From Ostrinia nubilalis (taxonomy: Eukaryota; Arthropoda; Insecta; Lepidoptera; Crambidae): a stretch of DNA of 64,000 bases. The notes beneath the pieces were generated by a model that had not been told where the DNA came from, made no database searches, and worked only from the letters and a program-made list of their open reading frames with translations. This document shows, piece after piece, positions 33,785-44,499 of this stretch. Position 1 is the first letter of the stretch. Each line of letters starts with the position of its first letter. The DNA lies in assembly GCF_963855985.1 (NCBI RefSeq), contig NC_087095.1:1560001-1624000 (forward strand). Direction: 5' to 3'. Made by a program: the position numbers and the translations under genes.

Positions 33785-34545
33785 TGTGTTATATTAACTT
33801 ACGAGTATGTTTTGTATTAATAAAATATGGTGTCTTAAAAACTAAGCAGACTGACAAAGGTAGTTAGAGTGATCGTGGAAAATAAACATGTGGGTTACGT
33901 TATGACCATCATTTTACTATTAAGTCTTTGGTACTCACTTATTGTATTTAATATTAAATTATTGTACGATACCACCTACATCATACAAAGAACAAACGTA
34001 GTGTAAGTTTTCTTAACTTTATTCAGCACGGATTACACACCAGAATTTGTGCATAATCATTCTACGAAGAACGTTGCTACACCGCGATGATTCAGTGCAA
34101 AATTAAATGCCATTGGTTTATTAACATAAATATTGTTAAGCTTCTTCATGGCTCTCGTTTCGCAAAACGACAATGTTTTTCTATACTTTAGTCTAGATTT
34201 AGTAGGCATTGCAAGAGCTAGAGGGTTTTTACGAGCTAAACTATGTAGAGTCTAGAAAGGGACAAGAAATTAGTTGGTTGTCACATCCATCTACAAAACT
34301 GCAATGGGCTCGCTCAGTCTTCGTTCTATGATTGAGTGGGTTGTAAAATATAAAATAATGATAAGGCTTTAGATTTTATGAGCCGTCATAAATAATACTT
34401 ACACGTCAATGGGACCATTACTCTATTATGAGCACTATTCTATTATGATCAAGACTTATTTCATTCAATATCGAATGAAGGGGGTTATTTAACTAACAAT
34501 ATTATGCAAAACTTAACTGGGAACCACTTAAACCTTTATGACCTA
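33785..34545. other. Gene-free DNA
   Basis: No supported feature. Confidence 0.4.
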
Positions 34546-34550
34546 ACTGC

Positions 34551-34606
34551 GGTTTGAACCCAGGATCTCTGGATTCTTACTCTTCAACCACAAACCACGG
34601 AAGCAC
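34551..34606 (-). repeat. tRNA-like SINE head (remnant)
   Basis: On the minus strand GCTTCCGTGGTTTGTGG is followed by GATCCTGGGTTCAAACC, the latter a good B box. No intact tRNA fold. Confidence 0.45.
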
Positions 34607-34751
34607 CATACTAAAAACGTGACTAATTTCCATATAACGAGGCTGACGGTAGTTATCAAACCAATTTATCTATTCATGAATCTCTACTGATAAATATGTG
34701 GAGTGGACCATTCTCACTCTTCCGATGTGGATGTCATAAGAGACTTATGCA

Positions 34752-34857
34752 CGTTTTCACCATCAATCCCTTACTTTTAAGTGACCCCTATGAAGACAAA
34801 ATTCCTGTTAGGTGTTACCATAGGGGTCACTTAAAATAGGGATTGATGATGAAAACG
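34752..34857. repeat. Foldback (hairpin) element, about 106 bp
   Basis: 34752-34792 (CGTTTTCACCATCAATCCCT onward) pairs with 34819-34857 (ending GATTGATGATGAAAACG) around a 26-base loop; about 37 of 40 positions pair. It is the compact form expected of a MITE. It lies directly against the next element. Confidence 0.8.
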
Positions 34858-34860
34858 GGA

Positions 34861-35010
34861 ATTACGCCCGTATTCACAAACATTACTATGAGGTCTCACA
34901 GTGCGCGTGGACGCTCAGGGTGAGACACGAACCAATCACAGAGCTCTATTCAATGCTGTGCGTTCGATTTGCTGTTTGCAAGCATCGTTTGTGATACAGG
35001 GTGGCGTAAT
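34861..35010. mobile_element. MITE with ATTACGCC / GGCGTAAT ends (about 150 bp)
   Basis: The left end ATTACGCCCGTATTCACAAA and right end TTTGTGATACAGGGTGGCGT-AAT are inverted repeats with one small gap. The interior has CACAGTGCGCGTGGACGCTC and AACCAATCACAGAGCTC. No coding capacity. Confidence 0.65.
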
Positions 35011-35491
35011 GGACAGGAATGTAAACATCAGGGCTCCCTAAGTCGTCTGATTAGCGTGAGGACTGTAGACCATATCCTGCATTTCCTCTGGTAAATAAAG
35101 AGTATCTTGATTTACTAAGATACTGTTGATGTTGATAATGAACGAATTTCTGCAGTCTTATGCATTTTGATCATAAATAGGGTGTCGTCTTCAAGCGAGT
35201 GCATTCGCTTTTACTTTTTATTACGAATTGGATTTGTTTGTTTTACTTAAAAACCGGTTTGCGGTTTATTAAACGGCACGCCAGCTACAGGCGACCCACT
35301 CGCGCGTAAAAGGAATTCGGATAGTACAAGAACACATTCGGAAATAATCGTAACACAAACCGACAGAAATTCCATTCTACGTAACACTAGTAACTGTTTT
35401 AAAACATTTTAAAAGAGTAAAAACAATTAATCATCATCATCGCCCAGGTAGTCGCTACTACAAGAGTACGACCCTATCCGTTGGGACGGAT

Positions 35492-35700
35492 GTCAAAGTC
35501 AAAGTCAAAGTCAAAATTTCTTTATTTGTTTAGACTAATAAATAGTTCTTACAAATCGTCATTTTGCTCTTAAGGAGCCTCTACATGTCTCATAATCTTT
35601 TTACCTTACCAGCCCTTCGAGACCAACATTTGGCAAGTGCTGAGAAGAAGCGCCGCAACAAACTCAGTCACCACTGTCTGCCGGTTAATATAAATAAATA
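35492..35700 (-). mobile_element. LINE 3' fragment with (GTCAAA)n tail
   Basis: AAAGTC-type hexamer repeats at 35492-35515 are followed by TTCTTTATTTGTTTAGAC and, further in, GCTGAGAAGAAGCGCCGCAA and ACTCAGTCACCACTG. I associate this order with a lepidopteran non-LTR retrotransposon whose tail is the hexamer repeat, read on the minus strand. The class (Jockey- or CR1-like) is uncertain. Confidence 0.55.
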
Positions 35701-35836
35701 GAAATAGTAGTAGTAGGTACATTCGATTCAGGAGCAGTTCATTGAATTTACCATGCATTCTTGTATGGTGTATCTTATAAGAATGGCTATACAAGATTGC
35801 GTGGTATATTAAACAAGGTAGTGACGTGCTAATATC

Positions 35837-36017
35837 TAGACCTAGATGGGACAGAAAAGTTCTCGAGTGGCGACCACGGGCTGGAAGACGTAGTGTGGGC
35901 AGGCCCCCCACAAGGTGGACCGACGATCTGGTGAAGGTCAGTCCGGTAGTTGTGGAAATCCTTGGGGGAGGCCTTTGTCCAGCAATAGACGTCATTTGGC
36001 TGAAACGAACGAAATAA
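35837..36017 (+). mobile_element. RTE-type LINE 3' end with internal deletion (second subfamily)
   Basis: Translates on + as RDRKVLEW-like sequence, then GRPPTRWTDDLVKV, matching the intact C-terminus at 43427, but the codons for the RWMQAA and RxLWxSLGEA parts are disrupted by a deletion and frame change. It ends in GAACGAACGAAA, the tail type of this subfamily. Confidence 0.8.
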
Positions 36018-36537
36018 ATGGAGGACTTGGTCTACACTCCTCACACTGGCGAGACACTTAGCCCTTTATACGGCAGTGGGAATACACTAGGAAAAATTTG
36101 GACTTGCCCGTTAAAGATTTAAAAAGAGGTCTCCCACTGAAAAATGTTTACATTCTGTCAGTTCTTAACGCTATCATCTATTTTCGTACCAAAGTTGGAC
36201 ACAATTTGGAGCAATTACTTCAAAACAAAACAAATTGAATTTATACCATAGCTGACCCTGCAAATATAGCACAAGGCTCATATGAAATGACTCGAAAATG
36301 TTGTGAAATTACTAACACTAGTGGCAACACAGATTAGTTGACATTAGGCGTAATTGACAAGCTTGATGGCATTTCATTTTTATTGTATCTTGATGTTGAC
36401 ATTTATAAAATTACTCCGCTAAGAAATACCCAAGTAATTTTATGTGACTTTTTGCGTTCAATTTAATATACACTTAGAAAAACTTATTGCTTGCTAGATA
36501 CTGTGCAATGAAATTAGTAACTTCAATAGTTTAAATT

Positions 36538-36708
36538 CATCATCATCATCATTTCAGCTTTAGGACGCCCACTGCTGAACATAGGCCTCCCCCAGTGATT
36601 TCCACAATGGCCGGTTGGTGGTGGCCTGCATCCAGCGCCTTCCCGCTACCTTTATGAGGTCGTCGGTCCACATTGTGGGTGGACGTCCTACGCTGCACTT
36701 TCCGGTTC
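36538..36708 (-). mobile_element. RTE-type LINE 3' end, minus strand (ATG tail)
   Basis: (ATC)n at the left is the complement of the ATG tail. It continues with CCCACTGCTGAACATAGGCC, TGGTGGCCTGCATCCAGCG and GAGGTCGTCGGTCCAC, the complement of the conserved C-terminal coding region. Confidence 0.85.
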
Positions 36709-36709
36709 A

Positions 36710-37382
36710 AATTGACTTAGAAATATAAAAATTTCATCTGATGCGGAATTATTACTAAATGAATATTGAAAATAAGTATCTTTAAATAACTGACTCATAT
36801 TTCTGATTGTTAAGAAACTCTACAACACTAACAAGCTAAACTACACAAAAGTTATAAAACGTTTAATTAGTAGATAATCTAGTAGTTTAAAAATTTACTT
36901 TTCTACTCAAAATACAGTGGTATCCGTAATTCTTGAATTACCTAATTAATTATGTAAGAACAATGTGTAATAAGAAGTTTACTATGCGTTTGTTCGGTAG
37001 CCGATTTAATCGCGATTCAAATTAGTAAGGTCATTGCAAATTCACACGTAAATAAAGGCTAATAAGGCGCCGGTTTTATCGAATTGTAGATGTTCTCACA
37101 ACTTGATAAGGTCTAAACTAAATAATGAATTGATACAAGTCTTAAGTTTAATACTGAAAAGGTTCCTGCAGTAGTCAGGCAGGTCAACAGTGCAGGAGGA
37201 TGTGGTTTTGTTACGTCAAACGTCAGTGAGACTTTAGATGTGCTTCAAATATTGTATATCTTGACAGTTCTGTTAAACGTCACTTGTCACCCCTTCCGCA
37301 GTAACACTGTTACTCGTTGGGAAAAAAAAACCCATCCAGTGACACTGTTACTGATTCACGCATTAAGTACCTTTATAAGAGA
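36710..37382. other. Gene-free DNA
   Basis: No recognised feature. TAACACTGTTAC and GTGACACTGTTACTGA words recur near 37300-37350. Confidence 0.4.
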
Positions 37383-37582
37383 CTAGCTTTCCGCCCGCGG
37401 CTTCGCACGCGTGAAATTTCGTGTGTCACAGATCGTCATAAATTATAGCCTGTATGTTATTCTGGATTATGAACAATAATACTGTAAAGTTTCATCAAAA
37501 CCGTTCAGTGGTTTTTGAGCCTATTCATTACAAACATACAAAAATAGGTACAAATCTTTCCTCTTTATAATATTAGTATAGA
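37383..37582 (-). mobile_element. Helitron-like non-autonomous element, family B copy 4, complete
   Basis: Both ends are clear. On the minus strand it starts TCTATACTAATATTATAAAG and ends GAAGCCGCGGGCGGAAAG then CTAG. The flanking bases on that strand are A before TC and T after CTAG, as expected for Helitron insertion between A and T. 200 bp, no coding capacity. This is the best reference copy in the window. Confidence 0.72.
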
Positions 37583-38001
37583 TTACCTACTCAATTAGCT
37601 CTATTAATATAAATCTAGCATCTACATTTCAAATGCGCTTCAAGGTTTACGAGTATACCTAGACAGATCTATGACGTCAGATGTCAACCCTCCCGCACAC
37701 TTCACTAGCCTAGTAACATAGTTAGAATCCACCCACGTGTACTTTGGTCTGTCACAGACATTTGCCAACCGAAATAGGTACGAGTATAACTGAGTGCCTA
37801 CATGACACAAGAATTCTCACAGACCTATGAATTTATTGGTACTCGCCAAACAATGTTATGGTAAGTCGGTCAGCCGGAGAATGCAGCGGTCACAATATGC
37901 AAGCAATCCCTTTCCCACACGCTAACTAGAGCGGCTGGACATTGAGCTAAGGGCAGCCGCAGACGGCGCAACGGAAAGTTGGTAAAAGACATGAATATGT
38001 A

Positions 38002-38484
38002 CAGTCACGGAATGAAAAGGTTCGTCAGTTTTCAAATTGATTCCTTCAACGAATCGCGAGCATATATTACCTTTTGAAACTATGTTACAGAATAATCTCG
38101 AGTTAGAGTAAATAATCTTTACCTGTTCGCCAGTAAAGTTCAAAATTATTCAGACCAAAGTTGTTTGACGATTTAACTTGTCAAGAAGATTATTATGATT
38201 GATAAACTAAAACCTTCTTGTTGGTTCAACCTGCCAATGTTGTTGTATTTAGTTTTTTTTTTATTTAATAGATAAATTAAATAAAAAAAACTACATTTTG
38301 TAACATTGCACTGATGGGATAGAAAAACAAACAAGCAAAACCTTATTCGTTAGCAAACGTCATATTTATTTAAATGTTAGCAGCACTGTTTCTTTCACGG
38401 TTATGTTGGCAGGTTTGACTCTTACAGTACCTAGTGCAAGCGAAAACCGACACTAAGGTGACGAACCTTTTCATTCCGCGACTG
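38002..38484. mobile_element. MITE, Tc1/mariner type (483 bp)
   Basis: The termini CAGTCACGGAATGAAAAGG and CCTTTTCATTCCGCGACTG form 26-bp inverted repeats with one mismatch. TA flanks at 38000-38001 and 38485-38486. The interior has an A/T dyad at 38250-38292 and no open frame for a transposase. Confidence 0.85.
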
Positions 38485-38486
38485 TA

Positions 38487-38608
38487 CTATCAGCCACAAT
38501 GTTAACTATCCATTTCCGTTTTTGCGCTCGCTCTCATCAAATGGTGATTATTTGCGATAGAACGAGACGACATGAATGGGAATAGTTAGTTAACACTGTG
38601 GCCGATGG
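38487..38608. mobile_element. MITE, TA-flanked (122 bp), abutting its neighbour
   Basis: The ends CTATCAGCCACAATGTTAAC and GTTAACACTGTGGCCGATGG are inverted repeats. TA lies at 38485-38486 and 38609-38610, so the left TA is shared with the 483-bp MITE. Confidence 0.75.
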
Positions 38609-38611
38609 TAG

Positions 38612-39350
38612 GTACTTAATCGTTCTCATAAGGACCCTCTTCTCTTCCTTTTTTTCACATACAACTGATAAATGTAGATAAAAATTGCAGGAAAGGAATA
38701 TAAAATTGAAAAGCTAATATCGGTCTTTTCGCTAGGAAGCAGTATCTTCAAAGCGGTCAGATCATTCAGTTCAAAATTGATTCTACTTAAAATAAAAATA
38801 GGTAAAACTGATTGATTCTACCTAAGATAAAAAAAACACAACTCAGGGATACAATTCATTTTTTATTTGAATAAAATTAATTTAGAAGAACACCGCAAAT
38901 GTGACCTATTCCGAAAATTTTAAACTTTCAAGAAACATCAAGCAAAACAGAACTAACAATCAGACCACAATCGGTAACTTGTATTGTAGTTTGTAGTCAG
39001 CCTCAGATATTCAAACCATGTTTCATAACAAGCCGATCGACCTTGAACACCATGGGTCACTGACACAGGACCTTTGCAATAATGATAAACTTACATTAAT
39101 GATAAACTTGCATTAATGATTGTTAATCTAATGATATTTCATTTAAATCGATAGGCGGTGTGCGGTAACTTTTGCAACTTATTTTACTGAGCCATTGTAT
39201 TCGGAACACAATGTGTGTATTTGGCAATTTTCCTCCATGATTGATATTCAACGATAGTAATCTTTATCGTCGTTGTATTCACAAATGAGTTTTATGTAAA
39301 GCAAATTTTATATCTTGGGGCCATTTGCTCGCAACGCTGTGAAGCGCCCG
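38612..39350. other. Gene-free DNA
   Basis: No recognised feature. Confidence 0.4.
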
Positions 39351-39357
39351 CCTCTTA

Positions 39358-39474
39358 AGCTGAGTTGCACCACCTAACTTTAACGGTAACTATGACAATA
39401 ACCGGTGCTTTTTTATGGAGTTTGACAGATTTTTGACGTTTGTCAAAGTTAAAGTAAGATGGTGCAACCCAGCC
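39358..39474. mobile_element. MITE, 'GGTTGCACCATCTTACTTT' family, copy 2
   Basis: The left end AGCTGAGTTGCACCACCTAA and the right end AAGATGGTGCAACCCAGCC are inverted repeats. TTA at 39355-39357 and 39475-39477. 117 bp. Confidence 0.8.
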
Positions 39475-39479
39475 TTAAT

Positions 39480-40280
39480 GTCAAACTTTTCTTGCTTAGT
39501 TTATTTCTTCTTTTGAATGGTTTCTAATTATTAAAATCGTTACCTGTTCTTTTCTTCTTAAAAAATTGGTAAAGTAGAGAATATTCATATTTGATTTGTA
39601 GTTCTTCTTAATTGTATGTTTAATGATTATTGTATTAAATAACGGATGAAAACAAACACTATAAATGCTATCGTGAGTAAACCTGAATATAGCTTTTAAG
39701 TTCGCCAAGGATGTAAACTAAAGAAAAGCTGTTCAAAATCATAATCAAACGCCAGTAATCAACGGAAGTAAAGACCAAAATATTTTAATTATAGGAACTA
39801 CCATATCCGATAACCTTCACACATTTTTTATCCTGATAATGAGTTATCAAAAACGTCTAACAGACTTGAATTTTCGATTCAATATACTCGTAGTATTAAA
39901 TGTCGATTAGAGTATTTGTATAATGGTATTCAAATGAACCACTTAACATACATTAATCCACTTATTATTCTAGTTCAGTGCATCAGGGTATTTACATCAG
40001 CGATTTTCTATGTACACACTGCCCTAGTAAATTGTGTATTTCGTCATCAACTGATAAACGTAAAGCTTTTCAATTAAATTACTGATGATTACAAATATAT
40101 TTAAAAAAATCTTAAAAAAATATATCTGGTCTAAATTATTGATTACAAAATTAGTTAAATTTAAATCAGTTAAATTAATTAAAAAACCTAATTTACTAAA
40201 AGTCTTGGTAACATTATTTTTTGTAAATCACCGTTACATTGAAATCAAAAGTGAATTGGAACCAGTTGCAAAAAGTGGTC
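39480..40280. other. Gene-free AT-rich DNA
   Basis: No recognised feature. Confidence 0.4.
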
Positions 40281-40284
40281 CATC

Positions 40285-40870
40285 TTCACTTTCATTGCAA
40301 GTGACGTCGAGTCACTTTCGGTGGTTCAATTCACTTTCATTGAGAGTGACGTGCAACCACGCAGTCTAAATTCACTTTAGTTGAGTGACGTCGAGTTGTG
40401 ATCAAACATCATTTCAGTGAGAGTCTACATTGCATCATGATTTCAAAAAATTGGCAGTACACTGCTGGATGTCAGCCAAGGATCATTGCATAAAAAGATG
40501 TTTTTTCCCGGAAGGGCTCTCTTTTCACTTGAGTGTAACATTTGAATAAATAATGTTCAACAATTTCATCATCATAAACTTATACTTTACCATAAGATAA
40601 TTTAAAAAAAAATCTATTACCAATATTTTTTGGTTTGCCTAATGAAAATTGTAACGCAAAAATGCTCCTTTCATTCAATACTCTGTGACGTATGTTGAAC
40701 GTAACACCTTTACTTTCATTCAAGATGACGTACAACTATCGCTGACATCTCAATTCACTTTCATTGAGTGACGAGCTGCACCACGTGATCACTTCACTTT
40801 CGTCGCGAGTCGGGCGTGACCGCTTCACTTTCGGCACGGTGTGACGTCACGTTCACTTTTGTTTGACCTT
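40285..40870. repeat. Cluster of TTCACTTTC...AGTGACGT motifs
   Basis: Variants of TTCACTTTCATTGAGAGTGA followed by CGTCGAG or similar occur near 40285, 40311, 40330, 40370, 40708, 40753, 40793, 40823 and 40851, with weaker relatives near 40410 and 40524. Each full unit has the dyad TCACT-N9-AGTGA and usually a CRE-like TGACGT. Spacing in the two dense parts (40285-40400 and 40700-40870) is about 28-43 bases. The flanks are plain AT-rich DNA. Confidence 0.75.
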
Positions 40871-41441
40871 GATGCGTGGTAATGGGGTTAGTGGGTTCGC
40901 TGATGATATACTTTCCTTATTTGATAGCGTTTCTAGGACACTTTGTGCTATACAGTTACTATACCGAAAGCAAGGATTTTTTGCAAGAAAATAAAATGAG
41001 ATAAATATAAGAATTTTTAAAAATCGTAGGATAATCGTAGGATCCTTTGACCTGTTTACTTACTGAAAATTGACTGTAAAGAGTATTCGTCCCGTCATTA
41101 AATAACTGAAAGATATTATAAGCGTTTAAGTTATTTCATTAGTATTTCTTTGGCCGGTATTTAAAATTATTTTTGTTAGGTAGAGCAAAAAAGATCGTCT
41201 ATTTACCCATCTGGGATAGAAACTCAATTTCTTCCTTGTCTAAAACTGGTTCAGTTAAAACAATCGAATACGAAAAGCAAAGATTCTAATCCGATTAACT
41301 GTCTGGTTCTAGTCAAAAAGTAGGTCCAATCAGAAAGGTCCCTCAAATAGCGGACTCTTTTCAAAATAAAAATAAAACAATGCAGTCACGATACGCCATC
41401 TAGTAAAGCACATTGGAACTTGAGACTATGAAAAATCTGAA

Positions 41442-41716
41442 GTGAAAGGTTTACTTTCAGAGACTCGTGCGCATATGGTTAGTTCGCAAATTGTCCGCGA
41501 GTATGTGGCGCTGCGGTCCGAATGTTTCTATTGTCTTTGCTAAGTGGTAGATGCCGTTTTAAGACATATTTAGCGAAGATTAATTTGATACTTAAAAATG
41601 AAAGGCGGTTTGCTTTTAGAGACTCTAAGGCATATGGTTAGTTCTTAAACTCATGTATGTAGCGCTGCGGTAAACTTTATTATGTTGTCTTTCATGTATG
41701 GTAGATGACGTTTGTT
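41442..41716. repeat. Diverged tandem duplication (period about 157 bp)
   Basis: 41442-41562 and 41599-41716 share, in order, TGAAAGG, AGAGACTC, GCATATGGTTAGTTC, TATGT(G)GCGCTGCGGT and TGGTAGATG(C)CGTTT. Similarity is roughly 70 percent by eye. No coding evidence. Confidence 0.7.
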
Positions 41717-41974
41717 ATAAATAAAGCACATGAAAATCATTTTGGATTTCAGAGACTTACGGTTCTATATTTTCAGGACCCTTTCAGAATCATCGTGCGG
41801 TCATTCTTTGACTTACCTGTAAACAAAAAAAAAAGAAGTTAAAACATCATCAAAGAAAAGAGGTATTGGCATCTTTCACATACTTTTATGATCTGATCTA
41901 TGATCTCAACGTATAAACTGTAAAAGAAATTAATAGCAAGTAAGAAAATTATAGATATGATAGAAATAAAACGT

Positions 41975-42056
41975 GCTTATGACCGCAGAATGTGGAGGAA
42001 TACTACCTGTGGTCGCGATCCTCATCAATGAGGGACCGCGGAAGAAGAAGAAGAAA
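41975..42056 (+). mobile_element. LINE 3' end with GAA tail
   Basis: Reads DRRMWRNTTCGRDPHQ then stop on +, similar to the A-x-DRxxWR end of lepidopteran LINE proteins. GATCCTCATCAATGAGGGAC and a (GAA)n tail follow. Strongly truncated. Confidence 0.7.
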
Positions 42057-42785
42057 TAAACGAATAGTTTTACAACGATGATCTAACTTCAGATGCATTT
42101 TCTGTTCTTATTTTATAGTACAATTCTTTATCTTATAGTACAAATACTTCCTATTATGAATCTAACAAAATACACAAAACCTACCTATAAAATTGGTTAT
42201 TATATGGCCAACCTACTTTCTTAATTAATTTAGCGAATAGCTAATAGTAAACGCGCATTGTGTATTGTGGTCGTTGTGATTGTTTACGCGTTTCGCGTTT
42301 CCGCGGTTAACGTGTGCTTTAACTAATTATAATTTGCCAGCCTCTTAAGGCTGACAACGCACTGAACAACCATTGTGCTGGCAACTAAATCAGTCAGTTG
42401 ACCCATACGACTTTGTACAAATTACGGTACTTAATCATTATTTTCTTGGTCTGTAAACTCGTATAGTGTATTTGTAATGTCATCTATTCATACGCTCGCT
42501 TTCTACATAATTGTATGCCCAATATCTTTTTCGTTTGAGCTATCAACTTGTTCAATCTTTAATACAGATGTTAAACAGCAGTGGTCCCAACATGCTTCCT
42601 TGCGGTAACCCAAAGAGAACCAAATGCCGAACGCAGGTCATTCCACCTATCTGAACCTTTGCGGCCACTGAAATAGTTCCTGAACCACGCCAAGGTCTAT
42701 ATTTATGTCCCTAGCCTATTCTTGTCTTTGTCTTACTCTGATATGATATCGTGGACAGTTAAACTATTACTTTAGCCTTTTGTCG

Positions 42786-43053
42786 GCCGTTTGGTGTAGT
42801 GGTTCGAAACGGACTACTATTCCGGAGGTTGCGGGTTCGATTCCCGCACAGTACAAACATTTGTGTGCATGAACATACCTATTTGTTTGTATTGGACTGG
42901 GAGTTTTCAATGTATAATATTTATGTATTTACAAAAAAAAGTATTTAAGTATGTTTATATCCGTTGTCTAGTACCCATAGTACAAGCTTTTCTTAGTTTG
43001 GGACTAGAAGCGCAGTGTAAAATGTCCAAGGATATTTATTTATTAATTTATTA
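42786..43053 (+). repeat. tRNA-derived SINE, copy 2
   Basis: Nearly identical to the SINE at 10797: the same A box (TTTGGTGTAGTGG), B box (GGTTCGATTCC), body words and TTTA-type tail, with small indels. The high similarity suggests a recently active family. A fragment of the same body lies at 48195-48245. Confidence 0.88.
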
Positions 43054-43426
43054 TTTAATGACTATCGTTCAGTATGCAGATGGCCTAAAGCGCCACACGT
43101 AACATCGTAAAGATCAGCTTTACGCGCTGATTCGCGCATGCGTAATACGACAAATAGAAATAACTCTAGATTTATTGGACGAGTGTTACACTAGTTAGTG
43201 CTATAATGTGCGTGATTATTATAGCTGTAATATTAATAGAATTCAGTATATCAAAGTCTGCGGTCGGGGTTAGTGGCTTCATAATTTTAATGGTCAAGTA
43301 TTTTACTTACATCTAGTAACTGCAGCTATTTTTAGTATGGTACGATCAAGTGGAAGTACTAGTCTAGCAGTCAACAAGGCGAGTAGCTAATGATAAGACA
43401 CGGGAATAAATATTGTATGACCCTTA

Positions 43427-43566
43427 AGGTGGACCGACGACCTCATAAAGGTAGCGGGAAGACGCTGGATGCAGGCCGCCACCAACCGGCCATTATGGAA
43501 ATCATTGGGGGAGGCCTATGTTCAGCAGTGGACGTCCTATGGCTGAAATGATGATGATGATGATGA
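43427..43566 (+). mobile_element. RTE-type LINE 3' end, best-preserved copy
   Basis: Open on + from 43427 to the stop TGA at 43544-43546: RWTDDLIKVAGRRWMQAATN then RPLWKSLGEAYVQQWTSYG. An AATGATGATGATGATGATGA-type tail follows, to 43566. This reference copy defines the other RTE fragments. Confidence 0.9.
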
Positions 43567-43569
43567 CCC

Positions 43570-44400
43570 TTAAGGATCGAGGTGGAACATCTCCAAAATT
43601 CACAAAAGTCATACGAAACTATAACGTATTGCCTGATCTCTCTATTCCTCACACTCAAAGCAAGATGCTGGCATGAGTGACCTTAGGCTTGGGTTGAACC
43701 TCTTCTTGGGTTTGAATCAAGTGCTGAGTTTCGTTAGTTACACCCTCAGTACCTACTAAAGATTATTTTATTTCAATTAGATTGCTCAATTGTTATGAAC
43801 ATTAAATAAACAATTACTACACTTATTATTATTCTGTGCTACAAGTATAATTGAAGATGCTCAATTAACAACGTAATTACTATATGATGGTTCAATCGCA
43901 TGTACTTCATCAAATGGAAACATTCGGGCCGTTCCGCGCACTACTTGGTCTAATAACGTGTTATTTAGCAGTTATTTATAACGGTGGCGAAATAACGTCG
44001 ACGATATTGGCGTTTTTTACGTTTGAAACTGATAGCACGTGTTTACAAGACAGTTAACAGCATCTTGATATCCACGCGAATTTTATTAGGAATAATTTTC
44101 TTGTTACGTAAAGAACTCTATAATTTAATAGGAAAGCTAGATTTTTAACATCTACAATGATCATAAAATGCACAATGCTTTAATTTACTTACTATAATAC
44201 AAGGGCACTTTTATTAAGAAATATTATGTTTATCTCGTAGTTAATTATGTTGTGCCGTGTAAATAAAATACCACACACTTATACATTTTATATAGGTAAA
44301 TAAATGGTAGTATTAAACTACAGTGAAACATTATTATTAATATAAGCTTGTAAAAATACAAATAATAAATAAAGATTGATCTGATAAAAAACTTACACTT
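43570..44400. other. Gene-free DNA
   Basis: No recognised feature. Confidence 0.4.
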
Positions 44401-44402
44401 AT

Positions 44403-44494
44403 TCATCATCATCATCATCATTTCAGCCATAGGACGTCCACTGCTAAACATAGGCCTCCCCTAATGCTTTCCACGTTGATCGATTGGTAGCGGC
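44403..44494 (-). mobile_element. RTE-type LINE 3' end, minus strand
   Basis: (ATC)n then TTTCAGCCATAGGACGTCCA and TAAACATAGGCCTCCCCTAA: the complement of the RTE C-terminus and ATG tail. About 90 bp. Confidence 0.85.
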
Positions 44495-44499
44495 CTGCG

